Shown: positions 24,780 through 31,525 of the stretch, in pieces
How positions within the stretch are numbered: position 1 is the stretch's first letter
How the letters are laid out: each line of letters starts with the position of its first letter
NCBI GenBank assembly: GCA_964517315.1
Contig: CAZFCJ010000015.1
Location: 1 to 45,735 of the forward strand
DNA: 45,735 nt
From: DASWJQ01 sp964517315
GTDB taxonomy: Bacteria; Chloroflexota; Anaerolineae; Anaerolineales; E44-bin32
Reading direction: 5' to 3'
Notes under the pieces: generated by a model
Databases searched by the model: none
What the model saw: the letters and a program-made list of their open reading frames with translations, nothing else
What the model was told of the DNA's origin: nothing
Position numbers and translations under genes: made by a program

Positions 24780-25208
24780 CTACTCCGTATCAGGCAAGTA
24801 AGCTACGCAGTCCATTTCGACCAGAATGCCGCCGTAAATGGTCGCTGCCACGGTCGTTCGGGCCGGGGGATCGGCCGGAAAGTAGTCCTGATAAATGTCG
24901 TTATAGGTATGGAAATCACGATCAATATCCCGCAGATAGGTATTGAGCTTCACAATGTCACTCATGGATGCGCCGGCCGCTTCAAGCACAATCTTGATGT
25001 TCTCAAGGGTTTGTCGAGTTTCGGCTTCGATACCACCTTTTACCAATTCGCCCGGCATCCACTCCTTCCCTTGGCCGTGAGGGGGTTCTCCCCACATGAG
25101 GCCCACACTTCCGGAAACAAATATGTATCGCCCCGCTTTGATCGCCAGGGACATGTAAGGATGCGAAGGGGGACCGTTTTCAACGTCGATTATTTCCTTT
25201 CCAGCCAT
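24780..25208 (-). CDS. RidA-family imine/enamine deaminase, copy 2
   Basis: This Rid protein has 142 residues. ATG at 25208 has a perfect AGGAGG seven bases upstream, which decides the start against the longer open frame to 25244. The essential arginine is in PARTTVAATIY, and LVEMDCVAYLP holds the conserved glutamate. It is clearly paralogous to the protein at 21861-22292, sharing the PPHGxGKxWMPGELVxGGIE loop and LRDIDRDFH. It is directly upstream of the D-serine-dehydratase-like gene, the classic place for a protein that clears 2-aminoacrylate. Two non-identical Rid proteins in one operon suggest two different imine substrates. Confidence 0.9.
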   Translation of the reverse strand: MAGKEIIDVENGPPSHPYMSLAIKAGRYIFVSGSVGLMWGEPPHGQGKEWMPGELVKGGIEAETRQTLENIKIVLEAAGASMSDIVKLNTYLRDIDRDFHTYNDIYQDYFPADPPARTTVAATIYGGILVEMDCVAYLPDTE

Positions 25209-25259
25209 GCGTCCTCCTACGTTCATGAGGGGGTTGACAAACAATATAAACAGCGAAGG

Positions 25260-25925
25260 CTAAATATGCCCGTGCCTTTCCAAGCTCGCCAACGGAGGCT
25301 CCCCCGATTGCATCTCCTTCCGAACCCTTCCTTCTGCCGAGACAATCCCTTCCGCCGTCTCAAGGACGCGCTCTGCCTCGTCGAAGGGAACGACGAGCAC
25401 ACCGTCAAATTCTGCGATGATCAAATCCCCGGGGCGGATCGTCACCCCGCCTATGACCACTGGCTCCTGGGATGCGATCATCTCCCAACGTCCGATCGCA
25501 TTGAGGGGGGATAGATCTCGGTAGAAAACTTGGAGCCCAATATCCCTGATTCCTTGAATATCGCGCAGGTTACCGTCCAGGATTACGCCGACACAGCCCT
25601 TCTGTTTGGCGGAATTCGCCGTCAATTCTCCGAAGTGTCCAACCACACTGGATGGCGGCGTAACCGAAACTAGCACCGAGTCCGGCTGAAGTCGCTCGAA
25701 GATCTCTAAGTAAGACCGAATTCGCTCCAGCCCTGCTTCCCAGCCGACGGAGCCGATTGCATGCCCTTCCACCGTGAACGCCTCACCAACGATCTTTTGA
25801 TCGGGCAGCAACGGCCGCAAGGAGGTGGGAAGCACCTGCTCTTCTAGGCCGAGTTCATAGAGCGCGTCGCATACCGCAGGAAGGTAGAGTTCCCGATAAC
25901 GAGAGATCATCTCTGCCTGGTTCAT
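25260..25925 (-). CDS. RraA-family aldolase-like protein
   Basis: This is a RraA/HMG-aldolase family protein, 221 residues from the ATG at 25925, with GGAGG 11 bases before it. The conserved core is GHFGELTANSAKQKG, then DGNLRDIQGI, whose Arg-Asp pair binds substrate and divalent metal in 4-hydroxy-4-methyl-2-oxoglutarate/4-carboxy-4-hydroxy-2-oxoadipate aldolases; these release pyruvate. The C-terminal helical part is longer than in the RNase E inhibitor RraA. It follows the ABC ATPase gene by 44 bases. Family members are often annotated as demethylmenaquinone methyltransferases, which is wrong. Aldolase or oxaloacetate decarboxylase action on a dicarboxylic ketoacid is the best guess. Confidence 0.85.
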   Translation of the reverse strand: MNQAEMISRYRELYLPAVCDALYELGLEEQVLPTSLRPLLPDQKIVGEAFTVEGHAIGSVGWEAGLERIRSYLEIFERLQPDSVLVSVTPPSSVVGHFGELTANSAKQKGCVGVILDGNLRDIQGIRDIGLQVFYRDLSPLNAIGRWEMIASQEPVVIGGVTIRPGDLIIAEFDGVLVVPFDEAERVLETAEGIVSAEGRVRKEMQSGEPPLASLERHGHI

Positions 25926-25969
25926 CAATATCGATCCTCCGTTGCTAAGTGGGAATGATCCTTCGGTCG

Positions 25970-26791
25970 TCATCCGGTGAAACGGCGGAGAAAATCTCGC
26001 AGCCGGTCAGTCTGCGGTGCGTCCAAAATTTGCTCCGGTTTGCCGGATTCGACGATCTTGCCCTCATCCATGAACGCAATCCGGTCCGCCGCCTCTCGGG
26101 CAAACTGCATCTCATGGGAGACGATAAGCATCGTCACCCCATGCTCCTCGGCCAGTTCCCTCATCACGGCCAGCACTTCGCCGACAAGCTCTGGATCGAG
26201 CGCCGAGGTCACTTCGTCGAACAATATCAACTCGGCCTCCATCGCAAGCGCCCTGGCAATTGCCACCCTTTGCTGTTGCCCTCCCGAGAGTTGGTTTGGG
26301 TATGCGTCCAGCTTGTCAGCGAGCCCCACTCGCTCCAGGACTCGCCTTGCCCGATCTGTAGCCTGCTCCTGACTCAGCCTTCTGACCTTCAGCGGCCCTA
26401 ATTTCACGTTCTCGAGGGCTGTCATATGAGGGAAGAGGTTAAATCCCTGGAAGACAATAGCGACCTTGGCCCGGAGTTTTGCGAGCTCCTTTTCGGGCAG
26501 GCGAACTAGACGTCCCTCCTCTTCCTTGTAGCCGACCAATTCTCCGTCGACATAAATTCGCCCTTCGTCGTACTCCTCGAGGAAATTGATACAGCGCAGT
26601 AACGTGGACTTTCCCGATCCGCTTGGTCCGATGACCACTAAGACTTCGCCCTCGTCGACGAGAAGGTCAATTCCCTTTAGGACCTCCAGCTCACCGAATC
26701 GCTTCCGCACGCTTTCCACGACAATGAAACCGTGAGTGGCGGTGGGCACGGGCGTGGAGATTTCCACCCCCTCTTGCCTCTCAGATTGCAT
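25970..26791 (-). CDS. Polar amino-acid ABC transporter ATP-binding protein
   Basis: This is the ATPase of a polar amino-acid (PAAT) importer, 273 residues from the ATG at 26791. The frame is open to 26944 but the extra residues lie over the permease gene and resemble nothing. Walker A is GPSGSGKSTLL, the signature LSGGQQQRVAIARALA, Walker B LILFDEVTSALDPE, and the H-loop is in VSHEMQFARE. Before the ABC fold are about 25 polar residues that most relatives lack. The gene overlaps the end of the permease gene by 11 bases. It completes a binding-protein, permease, permease, ATPase set. Confidence 0.92.
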   Translation of the reverse strand: MQSERQEGVEISTPVPTATHGFIVVESVRKRFGELEVLKGIDLLVDEGEVLVVIGPSGSGKSTLLRCINFLEEYDEGRIYVDGELVGYKEEEGRLVRLPEKELAKLRAKVAIVFQGFNLFPHMTALENVKLGPLKVRRLSQEQATDRARRVLERVGLADKLDAYPNQLSGGQQQRVAIARALAMEAELILFDEVTSALDPELVGEVLAVMRELAEEHGVTMLIVSHEMQFAREAADRIAFMDEGKIVESGKPEQILDAPQTDRLRDFLRRFTG

Positions 26792-27425
26792 ATACGAACC
26801 TTCGTTCAAAGAATGCGCCGATTCTCGATAACCCAAATGCAAGAAAGAAGTAAATGACCGCGAGGGCGAAGTAGATCGGAAGCGGCTCTTGCGTTCGTTC
26901 GAGCACATGTCGACCTGAGAGCAACAGGTCCGCCACTCCCACAAGGGATACCAGCGATGTGCCCTTGAACAATTCCACCGACAAATTGACCCAAGGGGGT
27001 AGGCTTCTGCGCGCGGCTTGAGGCAGAATCACATACCGCATTCTCTGCCAGAATGTCAGGCCAATCGACTTCGCAGCGTCGGTTTGTGTCTTCGGGATCG
27101 ACGATACCGAGCCCCGCACGATCTCTGCCATGTGGGCGGCCGAGAATATTCCCAGAGCCAAGACAACCGACATCTTCCTTGGAAGTGGGAGACCCAGCAC
27201 GGGTGTGCCATAGAAGAACACGAATATGGTTACCAGCAGTGGCAAACCCCGAAGGACATCCACATAGATCCGGAAGATCCACCGCAAGGGTGCGATCCCA
27301 TATATGAGCCCCAGCCCAACAAAGATGCCCAGGACTGTTCCGATCAAAATTGATTCGGAGCCAACCTCGAGTGTGACCGCCAACCCCCTGGGAAAGGCCC
27401 ACCAATTCTCAATGAGTACCTGCAC
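26781..27425 (-). CDS. Polar amino-acid ABC transporter permease, second subunit
   Basis: This is an inner-membrane permease of the HisM/GlnP family, 214 residues with about five membrane segments. The typical cytoplasmic coupling loop with SIPKTQTDAAKSIGLTFWQ and VILPQAARRSLPPWVN is present. The start is GTG at 27425 with GGAGG nine bases upstream, and the gene begins six bases after the first permease gene. With that protein it forms a heterodimeric channel. Confidence 0.92.
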   Translation of the reverse strand: MQVLIENWWAFPRGLAVTLEVGSESILIGTVLGIFVGLGLIYGIAPLRWIFRIYVDVLRGLPLLVTIFVFFYGTPVLGLPLPRKMSVVLALGIFSAAHMAEIVRGSVSSIPKTQTDAAKSIGLTFWQRMRYVILPQAARRSLPPWVNLSVELFKGTSLVSLVGVADLLLSGRHVLERTQEPLPIYFALAVIYFFLAFGLSRIGAFFERRFVYAI

Positions 27426-27431
27426 GCCGCA

Positions 27432-28094
27432 TTACCTCCAGGCGATGACCCGTCTTTCTATATTCCTTAATAAGAAAGCCAGAGCATAGCTTACGCCCAA
27501 GTAGACTCCAGCCACCGCGGTCCAGGCCTCAACTACTCGCCAGGTGTCCGTGTTGATCTTCCGCCCTACGAATGTCAGTTCCGGGACTGCTGCCGCCGTC
27601 GCGAGTGAACTGTCCTTGAAAAGGGAAATGGCGAAGTTGCCCAAAGCCGGGAGGATTTCAGCGAACATCAATGGCCCAATGATGTACCGAGCCAGCCCTG
27701 CAGTCGACAATCCAATGGACCTTCCGGCTTCCAGATAGCGCGATTCCACGGATTCGATGCCTGCTCGGAAGATCTCCGTAAGATACGCACTTGCGTAAAG
27801 CGACATCGCGACGATCACCGAGTAATATTTGTCCAGGATGCGAACGTCCATCAGCGGAAGTCCAAAGAAGATAAAGATAATGATCAACAAAAGCGGGATA
27901 TTTCGGAAGAACTCAACGTAAGAGTCAACAACCTTCTTGATCCACTCATTGCCAAATGAGCGTGCAAAAGCGAGGGCTAGCCCGAGCGCGCTCCCCAGCA
28001 GGAGGGAGGTGAAGGATAGGCTCAGACTCAGTGCCAGTCCCCACGCGAGGTCGTCCGTGTAACGTAAGAGAACTTGAAACCTTAATTGGTACAA
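27432..28094 (-). CDS. Polar amino-acid ABC transporter permease, first subunit
   Basis: This membrane subunit of the same importer has 220 residues and about five membrane segments. The coupling loop is ESRYLEAGRSIGLSTAG, followed by YIIGPLMFAEILPALGN. The start is a TTG at 28094 with AGGAG about 12 bases upstream; no ATG or GTG alternative fits. It lies 107 bases after the binding-protein gene, and that gap holds a perfect 13-bp stem-loop that probably tunes permease expression below that of the binding protein. Confidence 0.9.
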   Translation of the reverse strand: MYQLRFQVLLRYTDDLAWGLALSLSLSFTSLLLGSALGLALAFARSFGNEWIKKVVDSYVEFFRNIPLLLIIIFIFFGLPLMDVRILDKYYSVIVAMSLYASAYLTEIFRAGIESVESRYLEAGRSIGLSTAGLARYIIGPLMFAEILPALGNFAISLFKDSSLATAAAVPELTFVGRKINTDTWRVVEAWTAVAGVYLGVSYALAFLLRNIERRVIAWR

Positions 28095-28135
28095 CGCTTT
28101 ACCAACTCCTGAATTCAGGACGTTCAGAGCGAGAG

Positions 28136-28173
28136 GCTGCCGAGCTCTAAATTAGGATTCAGAGCTCGGCAGC
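28136..28173 (-). terminator. Perfect 13-bp stem-loop between binding-protein and permease genes
   Basis: Bases 28136-28148 and 28161-28173 are exact inverse complements, with a 12-base loop. It lies just after the binding-protein stop in the minus direction. No T-run follows the stem, so it is better read as an mRNA-stabilising or attenuating hairpin than as a full terminator. Such hairpins are common after the first gene of ABC importer operons, giving excess binding protein. Confidence 0.7.
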
Positions 28174-28201
28174 TCTGATCAGCTGCACGACGTGTGGGGC
28201 T

Positions 28202-29146
28202 TTAGGCAGCTTGTGCTCCACCACGGTCTCCGTACTCGACCGGGAAACCGAACGGTGGATCCTGCAACTCCGTTCCGAAGTACTTATTGAACGCATCTTT
28301 GTAGGTTGAGAATTCGACGCCCACCACCGCTTCGTGGAGGGTTGTATTCAACCAGTTCAGCCAGACCTGATCTCCAGTACGGACTCCGCAAGCATAAGAC
28401 TGCGGTATCCAGCCGAAATCTCCCACCTTGTACTTGTCAGGACTCTGAGCCGTAAAGTACTTCGCCTCGCCGAACCCACCTACGTAAGCATCCACCCGGC
28501 CCCCATCCAACGCCAGGATCGCATTGGCGACCGTATCGAACTGCTCCACCTGAGCATCCTCAATCGCCATGTGAACCAGGTCTTCCGCGAAGACATTCTG
28601 CAGGATGCTTACCGAAACGCCCTGCCCCTCCATGTCTTTCGCGCCGCTGTAGGGTGAATCCGCTGGGAGCAGTGTGGTTACCGCTTCTCTGTAATACGGT
28701 ATCGTAAATTCGGCCGTTTGAGCCCGCTGAGCTGTGACGGTCATGAGCTGGATCGTCAGATCGACTTTCCCTGTTGCCAGGTTGGGCAACCTCGCATCCA
28801 TCTCCTGTTCGAAAAACTCCACCGCTTCCGGGTCATCGAATAGCCCCTTTGCGAAAATCTTGGCAATTTCGATGTCGAAGCCGGCTGGATTCCCGTTTTC
28901 GTCTTCAAACCCCCACGGCGGGATCGTAAGGGTCGTCCCTACGATGAGGTGGCCGCGCTGCAGCACCTCGTTGAGCTTGCTTTCCCCGGAGATCTGGGCC
29001 GCGCCGCCCACTGCGGTTGCTTGAGTTTGAGGGGCACCATCTGGCGAACAGGCAGCCAGAGCCGCTCCTCCGGCCAGGAAGGGGAGCCCACTCTTCAGAA
29101 AGCTCCGCCGTCCCAAGAGTTGCCCGTCCGAATGCTTCTTTTCCAT
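28202..29146 (-). CDS. Polar amino-acid ABC transporter substrate-binding lipoprotein (Tat-type signal)
   Basis: This is an extracytoplasmic receptor of the SBP_bac_3 family, 314 residues. The N-terminus has a twin-arginine motif, GRRSFLKSG (Arg13-Arg14), followed by a hydrophobic stretch and lipobox LAAC with the cysteine at 33, predicting Tat export and lipidation. The family core begins RGHLIVGTTLTIPPWGFEDE and GFDIEIAKIFAKG. The start is ATG at 29146 with GGAG upstream. It is the first transport gene behind the regulator at 29238-29951, 91 bases away. The ligand is probably a polar amino acid, judged only from family and context. Confidence 0.9.
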   Translation of the reverse strand: MEKKHSDGQLLGRRSFLKSGLPFLAGGAALAACSPDGAPQTQATAVGGAAQISGESKLNEVLQRGHLIVGTTLTIPPWGFEDENGNPAGFDIEIAKIFAKGLFDDPEAVEFFEQEMDARLPNLATGKVDLTIQLMTVTAQRAQTAEFTIPYYREAVTTLLPADSPYSGAKDMEGQGVSVSILQNVFAEDLVHMAIEDAQVEQFDTVANAILALDGGRVDAYVGGFGEAKYFTAQSPDKYKVGDFGWIPQSYACGVRTGDQVWLNWLNTTLHEAVVGVEFSTYKDAFNKYFGTELQDPPFGFPVEYGDRGGAQAA

Positions 29147-29237
29147 CTTCTCACTCCATCTCCCCGATGGCTTCGGTTCTCTAGCTTCCGGTCTGCTGCT
29201 TACGTGCCCGGATCAGCCTCCTTTCTGCACACCCGAC

Positions 29238-29951
29238 TCATCTCGCGCCTCCTCGGTCGAGCTGATGTTGGCCCCATGCCTCCATGATCCGTTCATAGGA
29301 AGTCTGAATATGTTCTTCAATGACGACGGATGCCTCTTCCCGATCCCCTCGACGGATGCTGTCAATGATTGTTTGATGTGATCTGACCGCGTAATCTCTA
29401 AAATCCGGGTTTGCAACATTCCGGCTTAGAAGGACCAGGTAGATTTGCTGCTTCAAAGTCAACCAGCATTCAAGCAGGCGTTGATGCATGCTCCCATTGA
29501 CGAGCGCTTCGTGGAACCGAATGTCGAGGTCGGCTGCCTCTTGTTCCGAGATCGTGGACTCACCCGAACGTTTTATAGAGTCGACAATCCCTTGGAGCTC
29601 ATCGATACACGTCTGGCTTTCTTTATTAATTGCCTCGCGGATTGCCAGCCGTTCGAGAGTCAAACGTAGGGTGAACACCTCGTAAAGATCTTCGATGGAT
29701 AACCTGGCCACAACGGCACTGTGGTTGGGCTCCTTGACGATCAGGCCCTCTCGTTCTAACTGGGCCAAGGCTTCCCGAACGGGCCCCCGACTGACGCCGA
29801 GGGCGTCCGCCAACAAATTTTCCGGGAGTCTCTCTTCCGGCGCGAGTTCACCATTACGGATGGCTCTCCGCAATTGGTCGGCAATTTCATCGGCGAGTGT
29901 ACGCCTTTGAGTGCGGGACAAGTTCGAGAGAAGGTTTGAGCGCTTTTTCAA
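29238..29951 (-). CDS. GntR-family (FadR/FCD subfamily) transcriptional regulator, paralogue of the one at 2954
   Basis: This is a DNA-binding regulator of 237 residues heading the large minus-strand cluster. The winged helix region (about 18-85) contains VSRGPVREALAQLEREGL. The FCD ligand domain has DIRFHEAL plus later histidines (RSHQ, EEHIQ). Blocks such as EQEAADLDIRFHEALV and QIYLVLLSRNVANPD are identical to the regulator at 2954-3628, so the two are recent paralogues. Its own leader contains an 11-9-11 inverted repeat (29996-30026) and a promoter (30043-30071). Autoregulation and control of the downstream transporter and catabolic genes are likely. Confidence 0.9.
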   Translation of the reverse strand: MKKRSNLLSNLSRTQRRTLADEIADQLRRAIRNGELAPEERLPENLLADALGVSRGPVREALAQLEREGLIVKEPNHSAVVARLSIEDLYEVFTLRLTLERLAIREAINKESQTCIDELQGIVDSIKRSGESTISEQEAADLDIRFHEALVNGSMHQRLLECWLTLKQQIYLVLLSRNVANPDFRDYAVRSHQTIIDSIRRGDREEASVVIEEHIQTSYERIMEAWGQHQLDRGGAR

Positions 29952-29995
29952 CGGGGTGCCACATCCCTAAATGGGGTGGATCAGCACGACCATTA

Positions 29996-30026
29996 TGTCC
30001 GACAGTTAACCGCCGACTGTTAGACA
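29996..30026 (-). promoter_or_regulatory. Inverted-repeat operator in the leader of the FadR-type regulator
   Basis: TGTCCGACAGT (29996-30006) and ACTGTTAGACA (30016-30026) form an inverted repeat matching at 9 of 11 positions with a 9-base spacer. The left half has the form TGTnnGACAGT, exactly as at 2851-2861 before the paralogous regulator. It lies just downstream of the predicted promoter, where bound protein would block transcription. Confidence 0.6.
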
Positions 30027-30042
30027 ATCTGGTCTTTCAGCC

Positions 30043-30071
30043 AGCTTATAGGATGAATGGGACCTTGTCAA
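30043..30071 (-). promoter_or_regulatory. Predicted promoter of the large minus-strand cluster
   Basis: Read on the minus strand: TTGACA (30071-30066), 17 bases, TAAGCT (30048-30043). The overlapping TATAAG at 30050-30045 would be a better -10 but at only 15 bases. The same TTGACA-N17-TAAGCT arrangement occurs before the HutC-type regulator at 33076-33104. Confidence 0.5.
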
Positions 30072-30531
30072 GCGCTGATGGGCGTGTTCCGGCTGCGATC
30101 TTTGGGCTCTTTGTGATCTTTCCTTGCGACAGCCGAAGCTTCACCTGATCTTCGAGAGGAATGAAGGAACGCCCATCCTCGCAATGCCCCTCGCTGACCA
30201 TGAGCAGGCAAAACGGAGCCCAGGCCAAGAACCCGAGATCATGGTTCAAGCCACCCCGGTTGGTCAGCCGCGGAAAGGCGGCGCGATCGTCGCCGTAGTT
30301 GAGAAAGTGGCTCGCGATGACGAAGCCATTTCAGCCATCCGTCCTGCCGAATCCGCTAATGCGTTCGACGTTGACAGGGAAATACCACCTTTGGGAGAAG
30401 ATCCTAGCGCACCCGGAATTCGACGGCATGGTCAATAAGGCGTCCCCAAACGTTGACGATGACTTGCTGGAGAGGAGGGGCAAAGTCGATCGAGTGCGCT
30501 GTCGAGGTCTGTGATGGGTGGGGGCCGGCCG
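30072..30531. other. Gene-free, decayed sequence
   Basis: No intact gene was recognised. Several short open frames on both strands have no family motifs. The stretch just before 30532 may be the eroded upstream part of the luciferase-like gene whose tail follows, but I find no matching N-terminal motif. Confidence 0.5.
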
Positions 30532-30765
30532 AGCTCGAGTGGGCGACGGTCAGAACGGTTGGCGGACTTGAGGCGGCGAGCTGAGGTCATGGGGCGTGAC
30601 CCCGAGTCGATTGAGGTCCCTCTCTTCCAGAGCCAAATGCCAGACAAGCGGATCATGGATGAGATGGGAACGGCGGGAGCTGATAGGTTTGTACTGACGA
30701 TCCGGGCGCAAGGTCCCAATGAAGCACTCTCTACCCTCGACACCCTTGCGAAGGCATGCCAGTAG
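30532..30765 (+). pseudogene. C-terminal remnant of a luciferase-like (F420-type LLM) oxidoreductase
   Basis: About 75 residues ending at a TAG read like the last quarter of a TIGR03619-type luciferase-like monooxygenase: LADLRRRAEVMGRDPESIEV, then a helix with EMGTAGADRFVLTIRA and a final short helix. The full family length is about 280-330 residues; the N-terminal part with the flavin/F420 barrel is missing upstream in any frame. I therefore call it a truncated pseudogene. An intact function as an isolated tail is unlikely. Confidence 0.6.
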
Positions 30766-31170
30766 GGGAGCAAGACGCATTCTAATTCGATGGTGGAGAT
30801 CGAACATCTGCGCGTAAGTCAACCCAGTGACCACGGATACCTTCAAACCAAATCCGAATATGCATCCCCTTGTTGCCTCCGTTTGAGCTCAGATGGACGC
30901 CGACCTCACGGCGCAAGGGAACATTTGAAACTCGGATCTGGTGGTTGAAGAATGAGGTCCGTTCGTCGTCCCGTTCGTTGTCCGGGTTTCCCGGAGGCAG
31001 AAGACATCCTCGGGTACGTGTAGGGACCGGCCACAGAGAGCGGCCGGAACAAGGAATTGCCCTCTCAGTGCGCGCCCAAACCGGAGGTCTCGGATCTCCT
31101 TTGTCGTGGAATGTACGTGGTGATGGCAGCAGCGGTCAACCTCGTCGAAGACCACCAGGCGGGCATCATC
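30766..31170. other. Gene-free, decayed sequence
   Basis: There is no recognisable intact gene. The minus-strand frame here continues from the transposase remnant at 31171-31265 but loses similarity to the DDE core after about 20 residues. It probably consists of eroded insertion-sequence or flanking DNA. Confidence 0.5.
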
Positions 31171-31265
31171 AACATCGGCGAAGAGCAGCATACGGCTGTA
31201 GTCGTCGATGGAGGTGATCAAGGCGATCGTCGGTGAAGGGCCAGTGAAGCTGCGTCATGGCACCC
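31171..31265 (-). pseudogene. Frameshifted fragment of an integrase-core (rve/DDE) transposase
   Basis: On the minus strand one frame gives MTQLHWPFTDDR and, after a shift of frame, ITSIDDYSRMLLFADV. The latter is a characteristic second-aspartate segment of rve-type (IS481-like) transposases, and the first resembles the segment normally just before it. The helix-turn-helix upstream and the final glutamate region are not recognisable. This is a short, broken remnant and the family assignment is tentative. Confidence 0.45.
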
Positions 31266-31295
31266 TCTTGAAAGCTGATGAGGGCACCAGTATGC

Positions 31296-31348
31296 GAGTC
31301 CAGTTTTCAAATGAAAAGGAGTCCAGGTTTCGATTGCATAGAGTCCAG
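31296..31348 (+). repeat. Three direct repeats of GAGTCCAG at 22-23 base spacing
   Basis: GAGTCCAG begins at 31296, 31319 and 31341, each followed by TTTT or GTTT. The first and third units also share TTTCAAATGA (31305-31314 and 31356-31365). An inverse copy, CTGGACTC, is at 31424-31431. Spacing of about two helical turns suggests a protein-binding array, for example the repeated transposase-binding sites found at the ends of some insertion sequences. Confidence 0.7.
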
Positions 31349-31380
31349 TTTTGAATTTCAAATGACACTCCCAGACCCAC

Positions 31381-31423
31381 CTCTTGACAGGATCATCGGC
31401 ATGATAGATGATCCTGTCGAGAG
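31381..31423. repeat. 16-bp inverted repeat (15 of 16 matched)
   Basis: Bases 31381-31396 and 31408-31423 are inverse complements except at one position, with an 11-base spacer. The inner 11 bp (gacaggatcat) is perfect. No T-run follows on either strand. It lies about 100 bases before the lipoprotein start and next to the GAGTCCAG array. Confidence 0.75.
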
Positions 31424-31525
31424 CTGGACTCCGGTTGGATGAACGAGCCGGGCCTCCGCTCCTGGCGCTTCGGTTGAACAACCTGGGCGATCATTCAGAG
31501 AGTCTCAAGAGAAGGAGAGGGCCCG

